Origin: Undaria pinnatifida
Taxonomy: Eukaryota; Sar; Phaeophyceae; Laminariales; Alariaceae
Length of the DNA stretch: 64,000 nt
Assembly (NCBI GenBank): GCA_012845835.1
Contig: JABAKD010000004.1
Span: 5,054,265 to 5,118,264, forward strand
Direction: 5' to 3'
A program made the translations under genes and the position numbers. Shown piece after piece: positions 11,849 to 23,924 of this stretch (its first letter is position 1; each line of letters opens with the position of its first letter). The notes under the pieces were generated by a model. The model saw nothing but the letters and a program-made list of their open reading frames with translations, did not search any database and was not told where the DNA came from.

Positions 11849-13785
11849 TCAAAACTCATAACCCCAAAAATGGAAGAACTGTCGAGGAGCGGTGACGGCT
11901 TGGAAGTCAACTGGCCACGGCCGCGCCTCGAGATTCGTCCACGTTACATTGGATTCTCCGGGGAAACGCACTGGCGATGTGAACTTGCAAGCACCAAGAG
12001 CCTCGTGTGGCTCCCGTCGAAGTTGTGTAGCGCGCCGGGGGAAGAGGAAGTTTGATCGGTCCCGGGTCGTCCAGAAAGCGGACCAGGTATTCCTTGTCCT
12101 CGGTAGTGCTCGCGCTGATTTTCCAAGCCACCATAACCCATCGTCTCCCTTGTACCAAAAGTGAGCTCGCTTAGGAAGTACTGTGTCGTGGTAGCGACGG
12201 AGCCAATCGCCGCGGGGAACACAGGCGTAGCCCGGCGCTGGGAAACGTTCCCTGTTGTTGCGGGAGAGCTCACGCTGTGCCGCCCCGATCCGCATTTGGC
12301 GGTAGAGGCGGTTGGTTTGGCGGTGCTGGTCCGGGGTTCAGGCCCAATAACGCAAGGTGTGGGAGCGGGACAGATGAAGGTCCATTTCCCGCTCCTAGGA
12401 AGGTTCGGAGAGTCCCGCCCAATGCGTCTTGAATAGCACCGCGATGACGCCACCTCGCCCCCGTACCGACTGATGACCAGTGATCTGCTCCACCTCCAGC
12501 CGTTGTCGGGGAGTCGAAACGTCGTTTAGAGTGACGTGGTACGGCGGGGACTTCTTGAAAAAATTGTTGAGCGCGTACTGCGTCAGCCCCGCCGGTAGGT
12601 ATTTGGGCATGTCCCCGCTGTCGTGGGGGTTGGCACAGGGTTTGCAGCGCTTGATGGCCACACGCCGACGAGCGTCCGAACCGGGCAGGTCGGAATGGAG
12701 ATCCAAATAGAGGACGTTGCTCCCGAGCAGCGAGCCTTCCGGGGTCTCGGCGGCGGAGCAGGTACCGAGGGCCAGAATCTTGTACGGGCCCGTCAAATTA
12801 AGCGCGAGTTTGGCCTTGAGTACCTAGTCGCCGCTGTTCGCCTTCACACCCTGGCGGATGGTAGAGGCAGAATTTTATACCCATGCCCAACCACCCACAG
12901 CGAAGTTGGGTGCTGGACGCAGCGCGTCGGCGAGGGCGGAGTTTCTGCGGTTAACACGGGAAACGGTGAGGGCGTGGTGTGGGCGGACAATGTCGTTCGC
13001 GTGCTTTTGACGGTCGGTGGCCAAGTCGCAATAGGCCAGGTGGTCACGGGCCAGACTCTGGTGTCCCACGACATCAGTGCGTCGAAAACCGTCAGGGGGA
13101 GCCGTGGGAGTCTGCCCATGTGGACCTCGTTGGGCGCCAGACCCGTCGCCGCGCTGACGGAATTGTTGTAAGCAAGTTCTACGTGGGGCAGATGCAAGTC
13201 CCAATCGTTTTGTCGCTCGTTGACGACCATAGCCAGCATTTGTGCCATAGTGTGATTTACCCGCTCAACGCCCCCGTTACAGTTGGGACGACAGGAGCTT
13301 GTAGCAAGCTTGTGCACACCCAACAGCTGATAGATATAGAGCTTGTGCAAGTTTGGAGCAGAACTGCAGTCCGTTGTCCGAGAGTATGGTGCGCGGGCAC
13401 CCCCACAAGGGGATGTATTGGTTCACCAGGATATTGGCTGTACCCTCAGCGGTGAACTCAGCAGCAGTGACGGGGAACATGTCGGCCTGACGACTAGAGC
13501 GATCCGTGAACGGCAGGATGCAGGTGTTGCCTCGTAGTGTGACCGGAAGGGGGCCGAAGTAGTCAACACTGACATCGACACCTGGACCTTCCGGTAGAGG
13601 CATTGAGATGATGGGCCAGCGGACAGTCAGCCGTGGGGTTTTCCGCGCTTGGCACTTCAAGCAGTGGCGCAACCACCACCGGGTGCACACATTCATACCA
13701 ATCCACCAATAAAACCGCTCCAGCATGCGCAACGTGCGCATGGTGCCAAGGTGTCAAGAGCCATGGCAGGGGGAGCATCCGGGCC
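11849..13785 (-). pseudogene. Ty3/gypsy chromovirus integrase-chromodomain remnant
   Basis: This is the last part of a retrotransposon pol: an integrase that inserts the cDNA, plus C-terminal chromatin-binding domains. In minus-strand order it has an HLGTMRTL...WWLRHCLKCQ zinc-binding module (about 13765-13640), core motifs VDYFGPLP (first Asp) and ILSDNGLQF (second Asp), then in another frame PNCNGGVERVNHT (Glu) at about 13290, and a chromodomain-like end (VEQITGHQSVRGRGG, VIAVLFKTHWAGLSEP, WEREMDLH) near 12510-12380. A further segment (FWYKGDDGLWWLGK, KEYLVRFLDD) lies at 12150-11910. At least three frameshifts and a TGA before HLG show it is dead. Protease, RT and RNase H are absent. Confidence 0.82.
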
Positions 13786-13862
13786 TGAGGCTTTCACCCT
13801 CCTGTTGCGTCTGCTGATCACTGTACTTCGACGGGGTTGACACGGAGGAGGGCTACACTAAG

Positions 13863-14114
13863 TTGCATACTTTTGCAATGTGTAACGGCATGCCTTTTTC
13901 TGATTTCAGTCGGGGTTTTGGCGTACTTGTGCCGACCACTACGGGGAATGAGCGTGTTTTGTCTCCGGGGACGGATGTGGTGTTGGAGGTGGTTCGGGTG
14001 GCGGCGAATGAGCAATTTCCGGCTCTCCTGCCTGCGTTGTACCCTGGTTCAAAGGCAACGGACCCGCGGCCGTACGCCTCGTTGGATGCTATGTGGCGGG
14101 CTTTTAGTGACTAG
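13863..14114 (+). pseudogene. Gag-like retrotransposon remnant (tentative)
   Basis: An 83-codon + frame (MCNGMPFSDFSRGF, ERVLSPGTDVVLEVVR, YPGSKATDPRPY) reads like structured protein rather than shadow sequence, and the wording suggests a retroelement gag region. It points away from the integrase remnant and the 56-bp inverted repeat lies just downstream, so it may come from an oppositely oriented copy of the same family. I cannot name a domain with certainty. Confidence 0.4.
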
Positions 14115-14214
14115 GCGCATAATAAGACACCTGCCGTCAACGGGGAAACATTTTTTTTCTCTCCCTGTTTCTTCAACGGGAGCGCGGTCATCCGCGCCGT
14201 CGGGGCCCCGGTGT

Positions 14215-14270
14215 TAAGATACGGCCTCGAAAGGCCTGTAATTATCCGAATTTGAGATCATTTGGATGGG
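14215..14270 (-). repeat. 56-bp inverted repeat, right arm
   Basis: Partner of 10953-11008. Beyond both arms the sequences diverge. Confidence 0.85.
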
Positions 14271-14344
14271 TTCCACCTTTAATTTAACACCGGCCCGCCG
14301 ATCATGGGCGCGGCCAGGGCCGAGTGCCGTCCCAGTCGCTTTCG

Positions 14345-14560
14345 TGGCAGACGGTCCGCCCGTATATCCGGCCGACCTGCTATCCCGCCGTTTCGGGGGG
14401 GCAGAGTGTTATAAGGCTTAGTTTGGGTAAGCTATTGGTTAACCTTTTGCAAGTGGTCAAACGGACTAATACTCCACTAATTCCTGAACAAATGGCGTCG
14501 TCGATAGACCATGGGTTTCTTGGGTCGTGGGTTCAAATCCCACATCCACCATAATAAACT
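14345..14560 (+). repeat. Family R element ending in a tRNA-like box B and CCA
   Basis: It begins GGTCCGCCCGTATATCCGGC, then AAGGCTTAGTTTGGGTAAGC (box A-like D-arm), GGTCAAACGGACTAATAC and finally GTGGGTTCAAATCCCACATC followed by CACCA, a good T-arm and CCA-like end. The boxes are about 120 bp apart, too far for a tRNA, so this is a tRNA-derived repeat. Other copies are at 17226, 23925 and 24165. Confidence 0.6.
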
Positions 14561-15054
14561 GCCAAATAACAGGTTCATCAAGAACGCAAGAACAAACAGA
14601 ACAAGAGACAAGGTAATCGTAGCAGCGCCCATCATAGCATTCGCCCACCACATCACCTCCTTTGCAATTGGGTTTGGGCATCAGCGAACTGGGTCCAACG
14701 CATGCCCGTAGTGTTTTAGGTGGAGTGAGGAGCGGTAGTAAACATGAAGTGCGCTGCTCGATAACCTGTTCCTGACCGTCGGTATACTGAACAATCTTCG
14801 GGCCGCGTCTCCTCTGTATCAGGTGTGTGCGGAATTTTATTTGTCGTTTTCAAGCAAGCGCTTGCGTTGACATATACTACCTGGCTTGATGTAAAGGAAA
14901 GGAACACCACTCAGCGATCATCTACTACACGCTAGGGCATGTTTTCATGAGCACCACTAACAAGAGCACCAGACATGGACGCGACATCATCAGGACCACA
15001 ACATCTTCGACGACAGTGGGGAGAAAACAGGGCGTATAATCGTACACTAGATAA
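14561..15054. other. Unassigned sequence
   Basis: No gene or clear repeat is recognised. Confidence 0.35.
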
Positions 15055-15640
15055 TAGAAATGTGAAAATGAAGTACAGACAGTCATGTTAACACTGCGGT
15101 AGACCACACTACCTACCTATTACGCAGGGTATTTCGTGCCTCCGGCCGTTTGCATGATCGCCTGACAACCTCTACCAAACGAAGTAGCATATGCCTAACA
15201 AAGTAAAGTCACCCTCGCGTTCAATAGTTGTGATATCGCATGCCCACGTCACTTCGCTTGGTGTATTTGTAAGATGTATCTCTGTCTTGGATTTATCGGC
15301 CTCAGAGCCCCACATCCGCACGGCAAAAATCAAAGGCGTAAAATCGTTTATGTGAGACAATAATAATGTGAAAAGGAGATAAAGAGAGGTATGCTAAAAT
15401 TGCGGTAAACCGCACTACCAACTTATTACGTAAGGTATTCCGTACATACCGCCTGCATGATGGCCTCCCAACCTATGCCAAGCGAAGTATGATTAACGAA
15501 GTAACGTAATTGAGCGCGTGAACACTAAGCGTTCCTTTCAAAACAAAAACGATTCGCATCTCTCCCTGTCGTTCTCAATGGCGGTGACATTGCATGACCA
15601 TCACCTCGCCCGTTGTATTTGGCAATATGCATCTTATAAT
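15055..15640 (+). repeat. Diverged tandem duplication (~305 bp unit, 2 copies)
   Basis: TGCGGTA-ACC-CACTACC, TTACG-A-GGTATT-CGT and CGCTTGGTGTATTTG / CGCCCGTTGTATTTG recur with the same order and spacing. No coding sequence is seen. Confidence 0.6.
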
Positions 15641-15839
15641 TAGCGATGTCAGAAAACAATGGTATCTACATGATTGTACCTATCGATTGAAATATTCTAT
15701 CTTTCGATCCATGTACAATAACAAATTATGAAGCTTTTAACACGTTGTTTACTACACCTAAGAACTGGGTTGCATACTACATGTAACATCAAACCTTCTA
15801 GAAAAATAAACATTACCAGGCGCGTGATTTAATGGGGTG

Positions 15840-17150
15840 TCTTCGTGCTGCAACCGTCAGATTCGTCCCCTTCAAGGGTTTATAGTTTCCGCGCACATAT
15901 TGAAATGCCCCCCCCCCCCCCCCCCCCCCCCTCCCCCCCCCCCGATCCCTCTTGTTTAAACGCACCACCTGAAATCAAAATCTGCCAGAGTAGTAAACAC
16001 TACCAGCCAGCTGATATCATCTCATTATCCATCTAGCCATCCATGCCGTAGCTCTCCCCCCCCCCCCCTTTGTTCCCCGCCCAGTTCGTTCAAACGCCTC
16101 ACTTACAATCGAAATCGGCCAGAGTAATAAACACTAATAAGCCATTGATATCACGTCATTATCTTTCTAGCCATCCATGACGTAGCTTTCATTCATCCCC
16201 CCTCCCCCCCTCCAACGCCTCCTCCTTCCCCACACCCCGCACGATCGCCTAGACCCAGCACCGCGCGTATAGTAGGCCCCTACATATAATATATGATTAA
16301 TACGCGATCGAAAGATCACACCCAATGTTGTGAACATCAGCAGTGTCGACCAAATCCTTGATTTTAATATTATATGTGACCTAAACCTCTCGAAAACCCT
16401 TCCCCCCCCCCCCTCCCCCGCCTTTTTTTTTTTTTTTTTATTGTTCCCATCGTTTCCTCCTGCATAAACGCCCCACCTACTATCGAAATCCGCCAGAGTA
16501 ATAAACACTTCCACGCCCTGGATATCGCCTCGTTATCGTTTCAGAGCCGCCCATGCCGCTGCTGCAATTATCACCCACCCCCGTCCCCAACGCCTCCTTC
16601 TTCACCGAACACCCGCACCATCGCCTAGACCTAGCACCCCGCGTATAGCCAACCCCTACATCTGTGCGACCTAAAGCCCTCCCCCCCCGCCCCCGACCCC
16701 CCCCCCCGCCACTTTCCCCCTCCCCCCCAAGAAATATTTATAGTTTCCACGCACAAATAGACCTGCCCCACCCGTGCCCTTCCCCCCTTCCCCCCACCTC
16801 CCGCCCCCCCTTTTGATCAAAATCAGGCCCCCACGTCCTTAAAAACTCCGCCCTCCCCTCACTGGATATTCGACTTACAGGATTCACTTGATAAACTGAT
16901 GCATTTCCTTCCACAGCTGTCAGATTTTGTCCCCCTCAGAAACAGGTTTTATAGTTTCCGCGCACAGACTGCCTAACATCACCCTGTTGACCCTGGTAGC
17001 TACAATGTAGTTGCAAGGGGAGTCGCCGACCTATATCCCTAATGAGGACACACAACCCGTAATACGCGCGATCGGAGTATCACACACAGCTTGCAAAGAT
17101 GAGTTTCGACAAAATATTCGATCTCACAGCTGGAGTGTATTTTAATTTTT
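15840..17150 (+). repeat. Poly-C-containing duplicated segment (family E), copy 2
   Basis: This has the same modules as 9262-10215 but in more copies: three CAGAGTAGTAAACACT / CAGAGTAATAAACACT modules and three TTTATAGTTTCC modules, with C runs of about 24 and 13 bp near 15907-15943 and a CCCC...TTTT tract near 16402-16440. Positions 16880-17145 match 9930-10205 nearly base for base. Confidence 0.8.
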
Positions 17151-17162
17151 ATAATAAACGTT

Positions 17163-17440
17163 TTCAGACTTTCCCCATGTCGAACTTGAAAAATACTCTC
17201 CCCAGTATACCCAGGAAATGAAACGCCTTGGATTATTGACAGGTCCGCCCGTATATCCGGCCGACCTGCTATCCCGCCGTTTTACGGGGGGAGAGTGTTA
17301 TAAGGCTTAGTTTGGGTAAGCTATTAGTTAACCTTTTGCAAGTGGTCAAACGGACTAATACCCCACTAATACCTTATCATTAACCTTAAGAGGGTAACCA
17401 TTTGCAAATGGTCAAACAGACTAATACCCCTCTAGTCCAG
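17163..17440 (+). repeat. Family R element copies
   Basis: GACTTTCCCCATGTCGAACT, GACAGGTCCGCCCGTATATC and AAGGCTTAGTTTGGGTAAGC are shared with 14345-14470 and 24085-24300. The GTCAAACGGACTAATACCCC motif is repeated a second time at about 17410. Confidence 0.65.
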
Positions 17441-18989
17441 TTCCTCAACAAAAGTTTAATAATTTACTAGAACTTCACCATCTAGATAGAGTGGGCAGAT
17501 CACCTATTGTTTGCACACAAAGATAACTGATACAAAATCAACCCTGACCACATCATCCGCCCACCAGCAGAACTTTACCACCCAGAAAAATATTGTAACA
17601 GGACTTCACCCAGACAGAGTGGACGGACATACATACTAATAAATTAGATATTATATTACTGATGAGTAAAAATACTTTACTACTACTGCTGCTGTGGTGA
17701 TGATGCTAATACTATTATGTGATGTTCATAGTATTATTTACTATTACTATTATAGATGTAGAACGAGCGATCGATGTAGTACTGTTATTAAACAAGTGTG
17801 TTGCACCCCTCAGGAAACTCCCGAATTCTGAAAAATCGGGACTCCTTTGAGAGACTGGAACCACACTCCATTCCTTAGGGGAAATACGTAATTCAGCGAC
17901 ACACACTACTACTGTACTTGGCCCAGGGAGTTTTGCAGGGTACAAGCGTGTACCTTAGTGCTGCCACTAGAGCTCACCAAAACGGCAGATAATTTCATGT
18001 CGATTGAGGGACGCGATCACGTCGCTGAAAGTTGGACTTGTGGTTCCAGGATTTGGTTTGCCCACAGCGTTTTCAAAATTCAGAACCTGGATTATTTTAC
18101 AGGTTTGTTTCGCCGCTTAGCTTGCCCCGCTGCCGCTGCTGCTGTCTTGCAACCGCCAGTCATTCCAGCAATCCATTGCTGCTGTAGGCCGAGTCCTTGG
18201 TCATGAGTCCGGCCGTGGGTAGGAAATACCAACCCAACGAGCCACAGCACGCCACGCTGCGCAAGGATGGGGGTCCCACGGGCATGGCACACGTACGAAG
18301 TATGCGCATTGTGCTCAGCAAAGACATAAATGACACGTCGCGAGTACGTCGTCGAATGCTGCGAGGAAGAACATATGATCGTGGCAACGTGTCACGAAGG
18401 ACGCCGGGTAGACGGTGTGCGTGCTCTTGGGAGGTACGCCAAATGACGGTGATTCCCTGTGCTGTATCCAGAGTAATGCCCGGCGCAGTAACTCAGGCAC
18501 GCTCCGCCGACGTCACTGCACCGACCATCTTTGCTGCATACTTCGGTATTTCACGCTTGTACGACAAAGTTGAAGTTGAAAGTGACTAAAATACAGAGTA
18601 CTCGTAGCGCGTAGCGTGCAGTACCTAACACCTAATAGGAAACATAAACATGATCCCAGGCTAAGTTTCTTATTTTGGACAGGGTGCGTTTTGCACTAAC
18701 TTTTGCGTAAAGGTTCCCCCGGTTTTCTTATTTTCCTGTAAATATCAAGCTGCCTTTCTTATAACCCTGTTTATCATTTTATATAGACTATAGTATAACC
18801 CTGTTTCTTATCATATACCTGGTGTTATTTACATTGTTCAGGTGTCCTGCACTGCACACGACGTACAACACAAGAGGCCTACTGTAATAAGGAACATAAT
18901 CACTGACCCAGGCTGGGTTTCTTATTTGAGAGCGGGTGCTTTCTACACTACCTTCATTATTAGAACGGCTCCTGGATTCCTCATTTATT
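17441..18989. other. Unassigned sequence
   Basis: A + frame of 130 codons at 18197-18589 and an overlapping - frame have no recognisable domain. The rest is AT-rich with short ATT and CTG runs. Confidence 0.35.
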
Positions 18990-19165
18990 TTCCTGTAAAT
19001 ATCAGGCTGCCTTTCTTCTTGCCCAGTTTCCTTTCTCCTTGCCCCGTTTCCTTTCTTCTTGCCCTGTTTCTTATCGGGTGTCCTCCTGTTTCTTATTGGG
19101 TGTCCCCCTGTTGCTTATTGGATGTCCCCGTTTCTTGTTGGGTGTCCTGTGTTCTTGACCTGCTT
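18990..19165 (+). repeat. Minisatellite of ~23-24 bp units
   Basis: Units such as CCTTTCTTCTTGCCC-GTTT grade into GTTTCTTATTGGGTGTCCCC, about seven in all. They give the overlapping open frame its repeated Ser/Cys/Trp/Val wording, so that frame is not a gene. Confidence 0.8.
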
Positions 19166-22100
19166 CTTTTTGGGTGTTCTACTCTGTTGTATGAGTATGG
19201 GCGCATGATACCTGTAGCGGCAAATACCAGATCCTTGTTTCTTATTATTTGTCATGTGCTGTATGTATCAGCAGAGACTCTTGACATTTTTAACAGCAAT
19301 AATACCAGGTACGTGGTGTGTTTCATCAGCAATAGACTAGACTAATAGACTAGTCTAGGTATACAGCTGCAGCACCTCCAACAGGAAGCAGGGCAACAAC
19401 CTATTAATACGTAGCAGCCTCATATTAACAGGAAAATAATAAATTCAGGAGTCGCTGTAAGGATAGTGGTGCAGAACCCACCATCTCCGAAATAAGAGAA
19501 CCCCGATATGGGACAGTACCTATGTTTCTTATTCATTTGGTGTGCTGTCGCCGCATGTGCCGCATGTACACCAGGTTCTAATACTATATTTTAAACTGTG
19601 CTGTGCGTGCTGTTGTTGTACGTATTTTGAAGTTGAAATAAATACCAAACAGGAATTGTCCTTTGTTCTCACGGCATGACACACAAAATCAGCTTTCGAC
19701 GTCGCACATCATGGACACCAGCATTGAACAGGAGCCGAACCCTTCAGCACGCCCGATGTAAATCATCACCGTTGACAGAATGTTTTTGTGGCCAGCCATC
19801 TGTGGTCCCGGCGCAGCCTGCTGCCCCGACACGCCCCGGTGATGCGCCCCACGCCACGAGTGGAGCCACGATCGCATTTTTGTTTAGACCGTCCTCAAGT
19901 CATCCTTATGCTGCACCTGCGCCTCAAGATCCGAAAGATGATATGCAAACTATACGGGCATTATACTACACGTTTCTATGACCCCCCCTAGCTCTGCCAA
20001 CTCAAGGTACTTCTACGCAATGCTAGCAACCCCTTGATACCACCCCCCCTGGTACCCGTCTGAAAGCGCGTAAAGGTCCCAACCATCCCGGCTGGCGGTA
20101 TCACCCCCTCTGCCATAATCCCCCTCGGCTACCTGTGTGGGTGTTCCATGTGTACCAAATCTTACCACTGCTGTACTGCTACCACCTCCTAGACATCAAC
20201 TCCCCCCCAAGGGGGAGGAAGAACGGCCGGGGCCCCGGGGTCGGGCCGGGACACAGGATGCGAGGGATATACAGCCATCGGGTCGAGGTGGGAGGGAGGG
20301 GGGGTGCACAGCGCAAGGGTGTCGACGAGGCATCAAATTTTTCATAAAGTCCTTGGTTGATTCGACGGAGAAAGCGACCACGACTCTGATGGTGACGATG
20401 TACTGCCAAGTCTATCAGCGTTTCGGACCAGCTGAGACATACAAGTGGGTTTAGCGAGGCCGCCATGGCAAAGTACATGCATGTTTTGCGGGTTCACCAT
20501 GTGGGATGTCAACGTCACTCATTCCAGCCAAGCTATGTAGTGTTGCAGCGCGTGGATCGTGGAGACCAGAAGATACTCCGATGCGTGGTCATTGTCCAGG
20601 CCAATGCCACACGGAGGGTCTATCTGTATGAACGTGATCTATGATAGCTGCTGAGAATCTCTCGTCTTCTGCAAATAGGGGGATATAGAGGAAGAATCCC
20701 CGCAAGGGGGTTTTCCGTTGAGGCGTGGAAACCCACGACAGAACCAAGCCCAGTAAATACCTCGTGTCTACTCGACACAACTCAGAGAGAACAAAGACCG
20801 AAGTTATACGACCATGTCACGTGCCAATCGATACCCCCCACGCAACGCGTCCACCCATCGTGCCTACATACCGCCCGTGATTGTCCCCTGGTTTTACGTT
20901 AATCGATCGAGTGGCGCGTTCGAACAACGGCAATCGAAGAGTTGATGTCCGCCAGAAAGCCAGAGCCCAATTAATTCCTCCTCTATCGACCTCAGGACAG
21001 TCTGGTGCGACCAGTTTCGGGGGTAGTGACCCAAGCCCGAGGGCGCCACCATGCTGAAACTACAAATAGTGCTTCTCCGGATTCATCTTTTATCGGAGTC
21101 TGTCGTGCGATTACGGGGTCACTACCCAAAAAAGAGGTAGCGTAAGAACAACGCTGGTAAGCTCAGCACTAGGAGCGGCATCTCTATCACGATTGACGGA
21201 GACCGTCCACACAAACATGTGCAGCACACCAGACTCTCAGGGATTTTCAGTATCATCGCCTTCTGCCTTGTTGGTGGTGTGTTTATCAGCTAGCGTTTAT
21301 TCCATTTTTTCGGTACGACGGTGTCTTGCGACAGGCTCAAGGCTTCCCTAGCGTCGTTCCATCCTACCAGCGAGGCAACCTGCTCCGGCTGTTTTTTTTT
21401 AAGTTTACTTCCTTTGAATACACAGGGGCGAAACCCAATATTTTTCTCGCTCGCACTATCTACCACCATGTTCAGCACCACACATCCCAAAATTCGCTGA
21501 TCGTGAGCGTATACAGCCTTCTACTGAGAAACGCGCGCACAGCCGGGGAGTCGTGGGGGGTCGCTCGCTGTCATGTTCCCGGGAAGCCAGCGGCACCGTC
21601 GGGACGTCGTTGTCAGTGAGTGGCCGAGAAAGACGCCTGGACAAAATAATTGACGGAATATATGTCTACAGCCGGCGAAGACCTCCTTCCGAAACGTAGT
21701 GGAACGGCGTTCATGTTGGTGTCCGGCGCCAGCGTCACATACGTCGAAGAAAAAGCGGAAGCGTGTCGCACAACGAGAAAGAGTACCGTCAAGGCGCGTC
21801 GTGGAAAACGCTAGATACACGAGCGTGCACGTCTAGAGCGAGCATTCTTAGTGGTTATCACCGGGCTTTGGCAGAGAAAAGAACTTAGCTACATCGTATT
21901 AATGGCGGCCCTCTGACTACTACTATGCTCGGTTGATACAATTTCGAGTCCCCGACCGACCTCACCTGATGATGAAAAAAATCGTCACCAGCGTCCGGCA
22001 CAACAGTTCGCCGGGGCCTCCTCGCGTGCCTACCGTCTTCCCCTTGATTTCAAACGCGCCAAGCAAAGCCGCGATTGCTTCCGGCGTAGTACATCTGTTT

Positions 22101-22945
22101 TGGCGATTTATAACCAGGGGGCCTGCGGGTCAGTTGCTTCGCCGGTCGACGAATTGGGACGAATCCCTCCATGCCCGGGTCGCGCCTCTTGGTTGAGTGC
22201 TGCCTTCTACTCTGTAATTTCGGTAATTGGCTGGTTGAATCAGTCGGTATCGATTACCCTGTCCAAACGATCGATCAGCATACTGGATTGCAGCAGTACA
22301 CTGGCCGAGCGAAGCGATTAACGCCGAGCTGCGCTCGGCCAATCGCCCCCCCCGTCGGCGAGAGGGCCCGCTGGAGGCGATCCCAGAGGGGACAAAAAAA
22401 TCGGGTTTTCGGCAATTTCCCATCACACTTGGGCTCAAAACTTCATTTGTCAGGGGTGGTTGTGGTCATAACACAGAAAAAAGTCAATAAAAAAAACCGA
22501 ACGAGAATGCATGAAACGTGTGCCGATGATGTGACGACCCTCCTCATGGTTTTGGTTTTCGCGATAGCACGTTATAAATCGCTCTGATACAATTTTGTAA
22601 TATTGCTGGTAGGCTCTCACCAACAAATAAATAAAATACCGGAAAGCACAGACCAAAACTAAAAACGAAACAAAAAACAACCTAAAAAAACAAAGGAACG
22701 CTGAATGTAACCGGTAGGAGGGATCAGATACTCAACTCCGAGAAAAAAAGACCGAAGATGAAAAAAGAAAACGCGGAAGGAAGGAACGCGCCACACGGCC
22801 CTCCTTTCTCCTCCTTTCTCTCTCCTCTTTCCTCCCGAAACGCAATTGGTGTGTTGTCGTACTATAATATGGCGTTTTCCTTGGACGTACGTACTATAGT
22901 CTAATGACATCGGGTATTGCTACCCGTATAACTGCTTGGCTCGGA
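19166..22945. other. Unassigned sequence
   Basis: No confident gene or element is recognised. A 59-codon + frame at 20464-20643 (start ATGGCAAAG; MAKYMHVLRVHHVG at its N-terminus) and the partly open opposite strand look protein-like but match no family I know; they may be retroelement debris. A GC-rich patch lies at 22320-22380. Confidence 0.3.
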
Positions 22946-22949
22946 CAAG

Positions 22950-23630
22950 GGTAACGTGTGTATTTTTGCTGTTTTTGGCGTACATTCACATGCTGAATTT
23001 GAAACAAAAACTCCGTTGAACGGAAATGATGCAGGGTGTGCAAGTCTTGCCTTGGTATACATCTCTGCGGTACCGGAGTACCACTCGATTTCATCAAGGT
23101 TTAAGGACGCGACTACTCGCGTGAAGTTCGCTCCACCGGGTATTATTGCCAGAGGTCCACGGTGGTAACGTTGGCATATTCTGTTGTTTTCTTGCGTACT
23201 TTTACATGCGAAATAAATGTGAAAAAAATCTCCATTGAACGGAAAAGATGCAGGGTGTGCAAGTCTTCCCTGGGTATACAATCTCTGCGATACCAGAGTA
23301 CCGCGCGATTTCATAAAGGATTAGGGACGCGACTACTCGCGTGAAGTTCGCTCCACCGTACGAAAAAGCTGATGACGCGTACCAATATTACCGGTAGGTC
23401 GTACATGCAGGGAAACGTACGGATATTCTGCTATTTTTGGCGTACTCTAACATGCCGAATGTGAGAAAAATCTCCGTTGAACGGAAAATATGCAGGGTGT
23501 GGAAGTCTCCCCTGGACATACATCTCTGCGGTACGGGAGTACCACGCGGTTTTATGAGGGCTTAGGGACGCGACTGCTCGCGCGAAGTTAGCTCCGCCGG
23601 GTACTATGGCCGGAGGTCCACGTTGTTAAC
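22950..23630 (+). repeat. Tandem repeat, ~230 bp x 3
   Basis: Three head-to-tail units are anchored by ATGCAGGGTGTG at about 23028, 23248 and 23490, each followed by TACATCTCTGCGGTAC-type sequence, GACGCGACTACTCGCGTGAA and GTTCGCTCCACCG. They are non-coding; the open frames match between units only as shadows. Confidence 0.85.
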
Positions 23631-23924
23631 GCACGAAGCGGACTCGTAGCTTTCAGCTCGGGCCGTGGTACATTTCTGTTGCTAAAAGGTACGGAAAGAC
23701 CCAAAGAGAACTCACCAGGCTAAATGATGGGATAGCCCAGGCACCCAGCTCGTCTCGTGCCAATCCGATGTACCAATCGGTAGGCAGCGCGCAGTGCAGT
23801 ACTGAACAAAACAGGCAATGACTAACATAAACAAAGGGTTGCAAACAATATTTCCCCGTCTACACCAGAAAGCCTTCCATTTTGAGGCATCGACTTTTTT
23901 AATTTATTTGTGGGGGTGCAACAC
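23631..23924. other. Unassigned sequence
   Basis: Nothing recognisable. Confidence 0.35.

Noticed and set aside
14500-14560. Possible tRNA gene ending in CCA
   Set aside because: Eukaryotic nuclear tRNA genes do not normally encode CCA, box A is about 120 bp away, and sister copies are diverged.
18842-19345. 167-codon open frame with repeated Ser/Cys/Val/Pro
   Set aside because: It is generated by a minisatellite; no domain and no conserved start.
22950-23640. CRISPR-like array
   Set aside because: Units are ~230 bp with no short repeat/unique spacer structure, and the DNA is eukaryotic.
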